From Glycine soja (taxonomy: Eukaryota > Streptophyta > Magnoliopsida > Fabales > Fabaceae): a DNA stretch of 64,000 nt. Positions 1 through 10,826 of this stretch are shown piece after piece (position 1 is the first letter of the stretch; every line of letters starts with the position of its first letter). A program made the translations under genes and the position numbers. Where the stretch lies: positions 14,653,223-14,717,222 of the forward strand of contig NC_041012.1 in assembly GCF_004193775.1 (NCBI RefSeq), written 5' to 3'. Below the pieces are notes generated by a model. It did no database searches, was not told the DNA's origin, and saw only the letters and a program-made list of their open reading frames with translations.

Positions 1-961
1 TGAAGCTTAGACGACTTTGTTTGAGTCGAGAATACTTTATTGTTTATTTGGACAAGTTTGAATATGATGTAGAAGAAAATGAATGTGAGCCTTTTTCCCC
101 TTTGAAAGACTTGTAAAGAAAATGTTTTAAAAATACTTTATTATATATACATCAAGCATGACCAAAATAAAACATTAAGCATGGCCAAAAATCATATCTT
201 CCAATGAAACATACCCCCCCCCCCCCCACACACACACTTATTCCCAAAACAATTTCAAAGCTCCAAAATTTCTTAAGGGTAAGGTGATATCATGGTTTTT
301 CACTTAAGGCTTGTAATGAGCTTCAAAACAAAGAAAGGGGAACATAGGCTCAAAGGTGCTATCAAAGGAATTAATTCAAGGTAAGTCCATTTGGCTAGAA
401 GTTTATAAGAACAAATTGCCTAAATCATTTCCAAATATGCATGTGAATTAGGAAGCATCAACAAGAATCAAGCCAAAGCTATTGTGCAAGCAATCAATGG
501 GGCAAAACACACCATAAGATTATGATGATGGATGGCTCAAATTCTCACAAAGATAAACTTATCACTTTCAAATTAAGCTTTCAAAACTAGCATGACATGT
601 CGAGGGAAAACAAGGATTCCAAATCACAAAATTTCAAGAGACTTTTATTTTCAAAACAATTACTCATTACTTGAACATATCCTATAATTCAAAGAAAAAC
701 ATGCAAAGTTGTACATGCAAACAGAATTGACCTAAAATATTAAACTAGAAACCTAACAAAACTAACAAATTTAACACAACAAACAAAATTAACAAAACTA
801 ACAAAACTAGCAAAACCAAAAAAACACTCCCCTCATACTTAAACAACACATTGTCCTCAATGTATCACAAATAAAAGATTAAAAGCAACTAAACCATCAC
901 ATAGAATCGGACAAATGTAATAAAAGTAAAGAAGGAAATAGGAAAAGAAAAACTCTCTAAG
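1..961 (-). other. Post-pol noncoding region of the Athila-type element
   Basis: No coding sequence is visible. The part near 780-880 has the AAGTATGAGGGGAG and GAGGACAATGT phrases (minus strand) typical of the spacer after integrase in Athila elements. A C-run followed by a short CA repeat lies at about 217-237. The junction with pol lies near 1008, where the RNase H reading frame stops matching the family. Confidence 0.6.
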
Positions 962-3399
962 TCATGGTGGAAAAGAAGTAAGCTGAAGTAAGGAGATGTT
1001 TTGAGCAAGGACAACCCCCAATGTGTAATTGGATGCATCGCACATTAGCTCAAATGGGGTTGTCCAATTAGGTGCCTGAATGATAGGGGTGGTAGTCAGT
1101 GCTCTTTTGAGGCAATGAAAGGCCTCTTTGCATTTATCATTAAAGTCAAACTCCACCTCTTTTTGCAAAAGGTTGGATAGTGGAAGGGTTACCTTGCTAA
1201 AATCTCTTATAAAGCGCCTGTAGAATCCTGCATGACCAAGAAAAGATCGCACCTCGCGCACGCAAGAGGGGTATGACAATTGTGAAATAACAGAAATGTT
1301 TGCAGGATCTACTTCAATTCCCTTATTGGAAATAATGTGGCCTAAAACTATACCTTGCTCAACCATAAAATGACATTTTTCAAAATTTAGAACAAGGTTA
1401 GTTTCAATGCATCTATTCAAAACCTTTTCCAGACTATCCAAACAAATATCAAAAGAGGATCCATATACAGTGAAATCATCCATAAACACATCTATGCAAT
1501 TTTCTAAAAAATCACTAAAAATACTGATCATGCACCGCTGGAATGTACCAGGGGCATTGCACAGGCCGAAAGGCATCCTCCTATAGGCAAAAGTGCCGAA
1601 GGGGCAAGTGAATATGGTTTTTTTTTCTGATCCTCAGAAGCAATAGTGATTTTCATATAACTAGAAAAACCATCAAGGAAACAATAGTGAGATTTACCTC
1701 CCAGGCGTTCAAGCATCTGGTCAATGAATGATAGTGGAAAATGGTCCTTTTTGGTAACCTGGTTCAGCCTCCTATAGTCAATGCAGACTCTCCAACTGTT
1801 CTGCACCCGAGTAGGAATCAGCTTCTCCTTCTCATTTTTTATCACGGTGAGGCCGGTTTTCTTCAGGACTACCTGGACGGAACTCACCCATTGGCTGTCG
1901 GAGATAGGATAAATGATTTCAGCTTGCAAAAGCTTGGTTACCTCCTTCTTCACTACATCAAGAATCACCGGGTTGAGTCTTCTCTGTGGCTGTCTTACTA
2001 GTTTAGCCTCATCATCTAAATTTATTCGATGCATACATGTGTATGGGCTAATAACAGGAATGTCCGCTAGGGTCCAGCCTATAGCCTTCTTATGCTTCTT
2101 GAGAACAGACAACAGCTTCTCCTCTTGCTCATCAGCAAGGGAGGCAGATATAATTACTGGAAAACTTTTGCTATCATCCAAGTAAGCATATTTTAAATTT
2201 GATGGTAGAGGCTTCAATTCTGGTGTGGGCGGCTGGATAGTGGTAGAAAGAGATGGTTTCTCAGCCTGTACCTCATAAAGAAAGTCAGAGGTATGTGTAC
2301 TTCCTGAAACATGGTTAGTTCTATCTGACTTTATAAAATCAATCTCAAGAGGTAGAACATCACTAGACATGTAATCAATATCAAATTCAGATTCACTCTC
2401 AGCATCAAATTCAGACATATGATCAAGTACAATTTCAGATTCAATGCATGAAGAGTGACAGGCATGCAAATTAGAATGAAGATCAATCATGTATTCATCA
2501 ACAATATGGTCAATTATTTCAACACGAAATACAGAAAGATCTTCAGATGGGTGTTTCATAGCATCAAGAATATTAAAATGAACAGTTATATCACCAAACT
2601 CCATAGATAATGTGTCTGCATATACATCTATCTTAGTTCTAGCAGTTTTCATAAAAGGTCTGCCTAGAATGATGGGAACTAATTCTTTAGAAAATCCTTC
2701 CTCCATATTCAAAATATAAAAATCAATAGGGAAAATCAGTTCACCAACTCTAACTAAGACATCCTCTATGAAACCAGCAGGATAGGCAACACTTCTATTA
2801 GCTAAATGAATTACCACATCAGTTGACTGCAAAGGACCTAGAGATACAAAATTAAAAATAAACAGAGGTATAAAACTAACAGAAGTTCCTAAATCTAGCA
2901 TGGTATTGTCAAACTTATTGTTCCCTATAATACAAGGTATGCTAAATGTACCTGGATCTTTACATTTTTCAGGGATTTGGGGAACAGATTTACCAATCAA
3001 TGCGGAGACATTTCTGCCCATACTAATTCTTTCACTTCCATTAAGCTTCCGCTTATTAGTGCACAGCTCCTTCAAGAATTTAGCATATCTTGGAATTTGC
3101 TTTATTGCATCCAGCAGAGGTATGTTTACCTCTACTTTTCTAAATGTTTCCAAGATCTCCTTCTCTGCCTCTTCCATTTTTTTGTTGGAAATTGCTCTTG
3201 GAGGGAATGCAAGAGGGATATGTTTCTTCTCTTTAGATTCACCTGCATAGAAATTGTTAGGTAACTTACTCTTTAAATTTTTGTCATCATCTTTTTCTGG
3301 AGTAGAGTGAAGTTGGGCAGGTTCATTTGCGGATGAGGAAGATGTTGCTGGTTGAGGTTCTTGACACTGCTTTCCCGACCTCAATGTAATGGCACTCAC
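962..3399 (-). pseudogene. Athila-type pol: protease and reverse transcriptase, frameshifted and truncated
   Basis: Two reading frames cover pol. The upstream one (3399 down to 1528) begins SAITLRSGK, then has an aspartic protease with MLDLGTSVS as active-site segment and ILGRPFM downstream, then the RT start (WRVCIDYRRLN, FPLSFIDQMLERL, FLDGFSSY). The frame is lost near 1615-1627 at a run of nine T on the plus strand (A on the coding strand). It resumes in the other frame (1576 down to 962) with MPFGLCNAPGTFQ, the catalytic-type VFMDDFTVY, FLGHAGFYRRFI and the first RNase H motif CDASNYTLGVVLAQ. After that Q, near 1008, the sequence is not pol: the rest of RNase H and integrase are deleted. 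Family position is clear; this copy is non-functional. Confidence 0.92.
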
Positions 3400-4921
3400 A
3401 TTTTTGGGATTCTAGACAGATTGAGAAGGTAATCTGTCAGAATTCTAGGACTGTTGTTGATTTAACTATGTAGCCAATTGTCCCATATGATTAGTTAAGC
3501 TCTGAATGGAGGCTCTGGTCTCTTGTTGAAACTACATGTTTTGCATAGTCATTTGCCTCACAAGTTCTTCAATGGAAGGTTGCGGAGGAGCCTCAAATGT
3601 TTGTTGTTTCTGGGGCTGTTGTTGTTGTTGCTGCTGGATTGGTGGAGACATATGGTCTGCTTGGTTCAACAACATTTTGAAAATAAGGTTGTTGTTGCTG
3701 ATGCTGTTGTGAAGGATTCGACCATCTAAGGTTGGGATGATTCCTCCACCCGGGATTGTACCTGTTGCTGGAGAGGTCATAATTGTTCTGTTGTGGCTGA
3801 TTTTGCTGCTGAGGTTGAGGAGGTCTGTTGTAGATGTTTGCAGCATAAGCTTCAGGCTGTTCAATTGCTTCAGATTGTTGCACAGAAGGGCAAAGGTTTG
3901 TGTGATGGTCGGTAGAGGAGCATAAACCACAGAGTCTGGCGACAGGTGCAGATTTTTTATTCATGGCCAGTTGGGTTACCAGGTTAACCAAGGCATCTAG
4001 TTTACCTCCAAGCTTCTTAGTCTCACCTGATGAAGATGAATTCGTGGCTACTTCATGCACTCCTCTAATGACAATAGCATCATTTCTGGCACTAAATTGC
4101 TGGGAGTTGGAAGTCATCTTCTCAATCAAATTCCTAGCCTCAGTAAGAGTCATATCACCAAGGGCTCCACCACTGGCAGCATCAATCATACTCCTCTTCA
4201 TGTTGCTAAGTGCTTCATAGAAATACTGCAGAAGGAGTTGCTCAGAAATCTGGTGGTGAGGACGGTTTGCACACAATTTCTTGAATCTTTCTCAGTACTC
4301 ATACAAGCTTTCTCCACTAAGTTGCCTGATGCCTGAAATGTCTTTTCTGATGGCAGTGGTCCTAGATGCAGGGAAGAATTTCTCCAAGAACACCCTCTTA
4401 AGGTCATCCTAGCTAAAAATGGACCTTGGAGCAAGGTAGTATAGCCAATCTTTTGTCACTCCCTCTAGAGAATGAGGAAAAGCATTTAGAAAGATATGAT
4501 CTTCCTAGACATCAGGGAGCTTCATGGTGGAACAAACAATATGGAACTCCTTAAGATGCTTAAGAGGATCTTCACCTGCAAGACCATGAAACTTGGGCAG
4601 CAAATGTATTAGTCCAGTCTTGAGAACATATGGAACACCCCCATCAGGATATTGAATGCACAAGCTTTCATAAGTGAAATCAGGTACTGCCATCTCCCTT
4701 AGAGTCCTCTCACGAGGTGGAGGTTGAGCCATGTTCTCAGTATAAAAATTAGTAGTGGAATGTTCAAAATCAGAATATTCAGAATCACCCTCATAAGAAT
4801 GCTCAGAATGTTCAAAATGCACAGAATGACTAGGATGCACACTATGCCTAACTAATCTATGAAAGGTTCTATCTATTTCAGGATCAAAGGGTTGTAAATC
4901 ACCTGGATTGCCCCTAGTCAT
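3400..4921 (-). pseudogene. Athila-type gag, broken by stops and a frameshift
   Basis: Gag starts at 4921 (MTRGNPGDLQPFDPEIDRTF). The conserved capsid part follows (LREMAVPDFTYESLCIQYPD; KFHGLAGEDPLKHLKEFH), then a zinc knuckle CGLCSSTDHHTNLC (C-X2-C-X4-H-X4-C) near 3890-3935 and a Gln/Asn-rich tail. In-frame stops occur at about 4508 (TAG where Gln is usual), 4412 (TAG where Trp is usual) and 4293 (TGA where Trp is usual). A frameshift lies near 3660-3700, and more stops occur between 3530 and 3410 before SAITLRSGK. All three capsid-region stops fit single C-to-T or G-to-A changes. Confidence 0.88.
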
Positions 4922-5737
4922 GCACTATATGCAGCAAATAATGTGTTTCTCAACAAGCACCTAACAAGGGGGTAAAACTACAACTATACTCAAACGATAT
5001 CAAAATGAGCTGAAATTTGGTGAGGAACACCCTAAAATCATGAAAAGATAGCAAAAAAAATTTCAAACAAAAATTCAAAGTCTAACTATGGAAACTGCCT
5101 AAGGAAAGTTTAGAAAAAATAGAATAATAAAACTTGAAAAAAAAACTTAGTAAACAGGCAAATTTGGCTAGTAAGAGACCTCAATTGAGCTCTGTTGGGT
5201 TGCCACAGCATGGGAAATTTTTTTCTACCCCAAATACATATATAATAATAGTCGTTCTGATACCCGGAGCAAAAGTTATGGTTGTTTTAAGTTTTGCTAA
5301 AAATAAGTTCTCAAATTTTTTTTTAATCTCTCAAATCCAACCACACCAAGTGTTCCTGGTATTTTTCACACAAAATATGAGTCAAAAGAACTTCCCACAC
5401 AAAAATTTAGCCAAAAATAACAACCCTAACTATCAAAACAAAAATCGCCAATTAAATTGTAAACAGTCGTCGCTAATTCAGTTGCTAATCTAATGCTGTG
5501 TGAACAGTAACACGGAATCAGTCTCTAATTCCGTCGCTAAGCACTATTCACAACAAAACAATAAACTGAAACAGGAAAAGTGTTGAACAAGGGGTACTAC
5601 TAAATTGCAAAACAGAACATGAAATAAAACAGAATACCACACTAACACAACACGAACACACTAAACAAAAGAAGTAAACGTAAAACAACTAAACATAAAA
5701 CACGAATCACTAGCTATTATGAACCTTTGGTCACTGC
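4922..5737 (-). other. Athila leader between primer site and gag
   Basis: About 0.8 kb of AT-rich DNA between the tRNA primer site and the gag start, in the usual place for the long untranslated leader of Athila elements. I see no conserved coding sequence; the open frames here have no recognisable motif. Confidence 0.6.
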
Positions 5738-5755
5738 TCCCCGGCAACGGCGCCA
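5738..5755 (-). promoter_or_regulatory. tRNA-Asp primer binding site
   Basis: On the minus strand this reads TGGCGCCGTTGCCGGGGA, the exact complement of the 3' end of plant tRNA-Asp(GTC) including CCA. It lies 4 bases from the LTR end, as expected for first-strand priming, and fixes the orientation of the element. Confidence 0.92.
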
Positions 5756-5759
5756 AATT

Positions 5760-6824
5760 TGATCAAGGTCGTACCCGAATCAAATAAACATTAAAATGTA
5801 GTAACTAGGAAGTGATCCTAGGTCGTTTCCCAACGAGCAATGATACACCAAATGTTCATAACAGATAGTAGGAAATAGTAACAAATTGGGGGGGTTGTTT
5901 GCTTTTGTAAATTAAATAGCGAGTAAAATTGAATTAGAAAAATATCAAAATTAAAATATGTTGCTTCCCCTTGATTCACAAGCAAATCTCTTATCCTAGG
6001 TTGCAACAATTTATCCTTTATCAGTTTAACCACTTAATCCAACCCTAAATTAAATTACTAAGCGAAATTTAACATAAGGCATTCATTATGTGATTAAGCA
6101 ACACATACACCAATTACTCATAAACGATCATTAAGCATGAACGTAAATTAAGCGTAGAGACAATTAATCAAGCACTAAGCATGCATGAATTAATAGCAAC
6201 AAATTTAGAGTAATTAGTGAAGAGGAAAAATCGAACAAAATTTAACAGTAATAATAGAACCTCAAAGAGAACTACGCTTGATCCTCAAGAGAAAGCAACG
6301 CTGAGGACTTAGCCTTCCATTAATCAATAGATAACGAACTTATAAATTGAAGAACGAAATTTTATTGCTACTGGAATTGCAAAACGAAAAAAAAATGTCT
6401 CAAAGAAAAAACCTAAAAGTAGAAAACGAAAATAGGGGAGAGAGAAGAGGAGAGCCTAAACTAGAACCTTGGTGTTGTTATATAGTTTTCCAGCCCCAAA
6501 GCTTACAAATCTATTTTAAATTCAAGCCCATAAATAAAATAAAATAAAATCTAGATAAGATAAGATCTAGATGAAATAATATCTAGATAAGATAAGATCT
6601 AATTTTGTAAAATAAAATAGTATGCCCTCTTCAAGTCCAAGCCCAATTCTGGATTCAAGCCCAAGCCCAATGCTTCATTAATTCTTGAAATTAGAATAAA
6701 AACATCAAATTAGTTGAATGGGCCCAAATAATAAAACTACCTAATTAATTTGACAATTAAGACTAATCAGTACTTAAAATGGTGCAAATAGGGTTAAGAA
6801 ATAGGAGAAAATAATGGCACATCA
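5760..6824 (-). repeat. 5' LTR of the Athila-type element (1065 bp)
   Basis: On the minus strand it begins TGATGTGCCATT and ends CCTTGATCA, next to the primer site. A second copy of the same LTR lies at 55815-56916, which independently defines both ends. It contains short AGATAAGATCTAG-type repeats (about 6545-6600). The outer boundary at 6824/6825 is an abrupt switch into RT coding sequence of another element. The expected 5-bp target duplication on this side would be TGCGT (6825-6829); its partner is outside the window. Confidence 0.93.
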
Positions 6825-8834
6825 TGCGTTGCACAGACCAAATGGCATAACACGAAACTCATAATGGTTGTGGTGAGTTTGAAAATTCGTTTTGTTCATA
6901 TCTTCTTCTTTCATCAGTATTTGGTGGTATCCATGCAAAAGGTCGAGCTTTAAGAACCAACACGCACCTCCTAATTGTCCAATAATTCATCAATTGTCGA
7001 AATAGGAAACCGGTCCTTGACAGTGATGGCGTTTAGAGCTCGATAGTAAACGCAAAAGTGCCAAGACCTATCATGCTTTTTAACCAATAGAACTGGTGAA
7101 GAGAATGGACTTTATGTTGGGTCGAATGATCCCACTCTAAACATTGACTCTACCTGAGCTTCAATTTCTTGCTTTTGGTAATATGGGTAACAATAAGGTC
7201 AAGCGTTTACAGGGTCAAAGTTAGGGAGTAAGTGAATGGTGTGATTAGTAATGCGTGAAGGTGGTAGAGTTGTTGGTATTTAAAATAGGGATGAGAATTT
7301 GCAAATCAAGGACTCAATTTCTGGGTATAAGAGTGTATCAGTTTTGGTTGAAGGAAGCGCGAGGTCAATTACTCGAATGAGAACTTGCATTGTCTGTTTG
7401 GACCATACGGCGAAGTTGGGGTGGAGTAACTAAGTGAAGATTAGTATCAGTGTCCACTTTTAGTTCAATAATTTTTCCATCATGCATAAATTTCATGGTA
7501 AGGTCATTGTAATTTGTAAGTACAGGTCCAAGGGATTTTAACCACTGAATCTGAGGACCAAATCTGCCCCACATAGTGGTAAATCATGGAGATCAAACGT
7601 ATACAACTGTCCTTGGATGTTTATCGCAACTCCAGCATAAAGGTGGTGACAAGCAACCTCATTGCCATTACCCACCACGACCCTGAAAGGATGTGTGACC
7701 GAACAAGGTGCTCCTACACAAAATTATGCATGCTTCCGCCATTGATAAGGATAATCACGGTCTGGTTCGAGACCCGACCCACTAAACGCAACGTCTCTGG
7801 AGCCAAATGATCCGAGAGTGAGTAAAAACTACTTTGGGCCTGGGGCAGGTCTAACATCTCTTGGGACAGAGAGTGAGTGTCAATAATAGGGTTTCCATCC
7901 AAAGGACCACTGCCATCATTGGTGATGAGGAGGAAGAACCTAGAGGAACACTTGGTGTCCTCGGGTGAACTTCTCATAGCAATTGAAATAGAGCCCTTTT
8001 TCACATCGAATCGCCATCTCCACGAGAGATAAGCGCTTGACAGGTAGGTGAGGCGGTTTCGTTGGTGAAGGTAATAGAGGTAAAGATGGCGGTGAAAGAA
8101 GATGAAGGTCCAGGTCCAGGTCCAGAGTGCATTCGACCATGGAAGGAATGTTGATGTTCCGCTATTTTCTCCTCCTGAAGTCTTGCCAACCCAGCCGCTT
8201 GAACCAAGGTCAAGGGTTGAAGGGCTTGGACTTCACAACAAATGTTCGGGACCAACCTAGAAACAAAGCAACTCAGAAGGAACGGTATCGGTAAGCCAAT
8301 AATACGTTTGGCAAGCATCTCGAATTGGGACAAGTACTCACTCAAGAAGCCTTACTGTGTCAGTTTGAAAAGGGACCCAATAGGGTCTTTGTATTATGAG
8401 GGAGAGAAACAAGCTTCGAGAGCGTGAAGAAGACCTGACCAAGAAGAAATTTGGTCATTCCTCGTCATCCACATGAACCAAGCGAGTGCAAGACCCTTCA
8501 TGGAGAATGAGGCGATAACGAGGCATTCAGGTTTAGGGGTAGTGTGGTACTTGAAGAATTGATTGATTTTGAAGATCCACCCCAAAGGATCGGATCCATC
8601 AAATCTTGGGGCTTCGAGCTTCATGCGAGGAAGATGGGATGAAGGGCTAATAGGGTATGGGTTTGCAGAGGAGGATGAAGGTGAGGGAGATTGTTGTTGG
8701 CTAGTCTCTAGAACTGTGATGCATTGGATGATTTCGTCAAGATAGGTAGTGATGTGAAGTTGATTGGAAGCTAATTTGGCAATTTCTTCTTCAATGCACT
8801 CCATATTGGATTTCAAGTGAGTGGATTCTTCCAT
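6825..8834 (-). pseudogene. Second Ty3/gypsy element: gag, protease and part of RT, interrupted
   Basis: Minus strand. Gag starts at 8834 with a coiled-coil-like N-terminus, then the Retrotrans_gag segment (LEAPRFDGSDPLGWIFKINQ), frameshifts near 8394 and continues (LSEYLSQFEMLAKRI). A degenerate zinc knuckle (CEKGLYFNCYEKFTRGH) follows near 7960-8000. The protease active-site segment reads ILINGGSMHNF, where LIDSG or LIDGG is usual, so the catalytic Asp is replaced by Asn. QWLKSLGPVL is the conserved end of protease. RT is recognisable as LDLLHGYHQI and FRVMPFGLCNA; it is cut directly after GLCNA at 6825 by the Athila insertion. Many stops and frameshifts. Chromovirus-like by motif; the exact lineage is uncertain. 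Confidence 0.85.
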
Positions 8835-9120
8835 GGTACTCTCAATGAAAGCACCAAGGTGTTATGATCAGAACTATGAAAAGGATGATCCTAGCATTCG
8901 ATGTCTAGGTCCCTCCAGAGAAAAGGTGAGAAAAAAGAGTTTTATTTCTGCTTTTCCATTAGAATACAACATTCATTCTTATATAAGCATTGCTCTAACA
9001 TATTTCCAATGAAATTTGGCATTACTTGCCTTAGTGGAATTCAAATACAGGGAACCAAGGGAATAATTCCTAACAGAAAGGGAAATGCTTGGCAAATAGC
9101 TAATCTTGGTGACCACTAAT
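8835..9120 (-). repeat. Leader and probable 5' LTR of the second Ty3 element
   Basis: Directly upstream of gag is a short leader (TTGGTGCTTTCATTGAGAGT on the minus strand). It is followed at higher coordinates by an LTR-like segment with a TATA-type CTTATATAAG at about 8979-8988. The primer site is too degenerate to name, and neither LTR end could be fixed, so the extent is approximate. Confidence 0.45.
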
Positions 9121-10682
9121 CTTTTGTCAGTTCATCATTCTTCTTCATAGATAGTTATACGAAATCCTTGAGGTGATGAGGTTTGTTGATTTCCCTTTTG
9201 GGCCTCTGGTTAGTGCTTGTCTCCCCTATGTTTGTTTGCAACTTTTCTGTTTTAATGTTATTTGATTGTTGAATCCACCTTGGCTACTTCATAACAAAAC
9301 ACCACCAACAATGATGGTGAAGATGAACGGAGGGATGAAGGAGGGGAGACTCGCGGCGCAAACGAAGGGAGTAGGAGAAGGGAAACATAAGAGGGAGGGG
9401 AGGGGAGGGGTGTAGGGAGGGGATGGTGGTTTTCAATTTTAAGTGAAGGGCAATTTTGCCAATTCACTTTAATTGTTAGGTGTAGAAGAAATTCTACCGG
9501 TCCAAGAAGAAAATCCGTTATTTTTGGTATCAAATTGGTGCTCCCTAAAGGCCTCACCAAGGTTATGGTTGAGTTCGATTAAGAGAATGCAATCCAAATG
9601 GTGTGAAAAGGTGTCTCTTCGACCAACAATTGTGCTCATTTGATCCTCATCAGTCACAGAATGATGAAGGAAGGGGAAGACATTGGCATTTCCCATATTT
9701 TTAGGGAAGGGAACTAAGCAGCAGATTGCATGGCAAAGAATGGCTTGTCTCTCCATGGTGGAATCGTTTTCTTTTGTGTTCATGAGTTTGTTACTCAGCA
9801 CCCCTTCAAGCTAAGGCTGGAGGGAGTTTATCCTTGTAATTTTCGTTTTTGTTTGGGGCCTAGGCCTTCTTGTCTCAGCAAAAAAGATAGCATAAGTAAT
9901 GCCATATCCTAGTTTCTATAGTCTTGTGAATCCTGTAAAAAAAAATTACCTTCGGTTTTCATTTTGATAGGTGAAATTACTAGAGTTTTGCTTCAATTTT
10001 GTCCCACTAGATTTAACATACTTGCTTTCAACACAAAGTGATTTGGTGAGAAATGTATCATGTATGTTTTCACTATATAAGTTTGAAACCAACATGTTTG
10101 TATGAGTGTCAAAGTGCCCTGATGCATGTCACCCTTGAAACAAGTATTCCTTTCTTCTGCGTTAATTTGAACATAAACTTAGACAAAAAAAGTGATTTTT
10201 TATGCAGATCCAAACACACGCTAATCTATCACTAAACTTATAATAGAAAATATGACCATGAAATCATCCAAAGCATACTTGCAATTGTTCACCAGCAAAA
10301 ACACACACCCCACCTTCGACTTAAGTCACGGGAGCACTTGCTACACAACAATTAAATAACAACAATCCAATATCCATCGGGGGGAATCATGTTACATGCA
10401 TCACAAGATGCCATTGTCCATCAAGAATGATCCATGGATATAGTTTCAACAAATTTTACATTGACCAGATCTAAACACAACCTTTGCAAGTTGCAACAAC
10501 ATTCAAAGTTTAAACCCTTTACACAATCTCATTTTTGAAATAAGACTATCCGGACAAAAAATAGAAAGAAAAATTATATGGAAATCCCAAAATTGCTTTA
10601 ATTCATAAGCAAGCCATGTAATTTATGTGTTATAATTTATAAATCACAAGTCTCAAAGTTATCAAAACTCTTCCTGTTGCAA
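9121..10682. other. Intergenic, repeat-derived sequence with no gene recognised
   Basis: Contains a G-rich stretch (9320-9430) and, at 9527-9548, a TTTGGTATCAAATTGGTGCTCC segment reminiscent of a retroelement primer region. I could not assign either to a named element. The part next to 10683 lies downstream of the Lunapark gene. Confidence 0.4.
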
Positions 10683-10760
10683 AGTTGGTTTCCTTATAGT
10701 TGGTCTGTAGTTGGTTTCCTTATAGTTGGTCTGTAGTTGGTTTCCTTATAGTTGGTCTGT
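10683..10760. repeat. Three-copy 26-bp minisatellite in the Lunapark 3' flank
   Basis: Three consecutive, apparently perfect copies of a 26-bp unit beginning AGTTGGTTTCCTTATAG. They lie 67 bp beyond the stop codon of the Lunapark gene, so they probably fall in its 3' UTR. Confidence 0.9.
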
Positions 10761-10826
10761 GACCTGAAACAGGGGCCTAGACATGTCATCTAAACAGTCC
10801 ATCCCCAAATCAGGCTTGTCTTTTAA

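Larger units (their letters stand above)
1..6824 (-). mobile_element. Athila-type Ty3/gypsy retrotransposon, 5' part, degenerate
   Basis: The element reads right to left: LTR 5760-6824, primer site 5738-5755, leader, gag, protease, reverse transcriptase, then a post-pol region that continues off the left edge, so the 3' LTR is outside the window. Athila clade is inferred from the tRNA-Asp primer site, the SAITLRSGK motif between gag and protease, a DLG-type protease, and the TTTAAGTATGAGGGGAG-like block at about 835-880 (minus strand) that in Athila elements follows integrase. RNase H beyond its first motif and all of integrase are missing, so this copy cannot move by itself. It is inserted in another Ty3 element (6825 onward). 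Confidence 0.9.

Noticed and set aside
5134..5493. 119-residue plus-strand frame
   Set aside because: Antisense to the Athila leader; no motif, composition follows AT-rich DNA.
9527..9548. Retroelement primer site on the plus strand
   Set aside because: Only part of the tRNA-Met complement is present and no LTR or gag could be placed around it.
9258..9560. Pro/Ser-rich 100-residue minus-strand frame
   Set aside because: Produced by a G-rich repeat on the plus strand; no domain.
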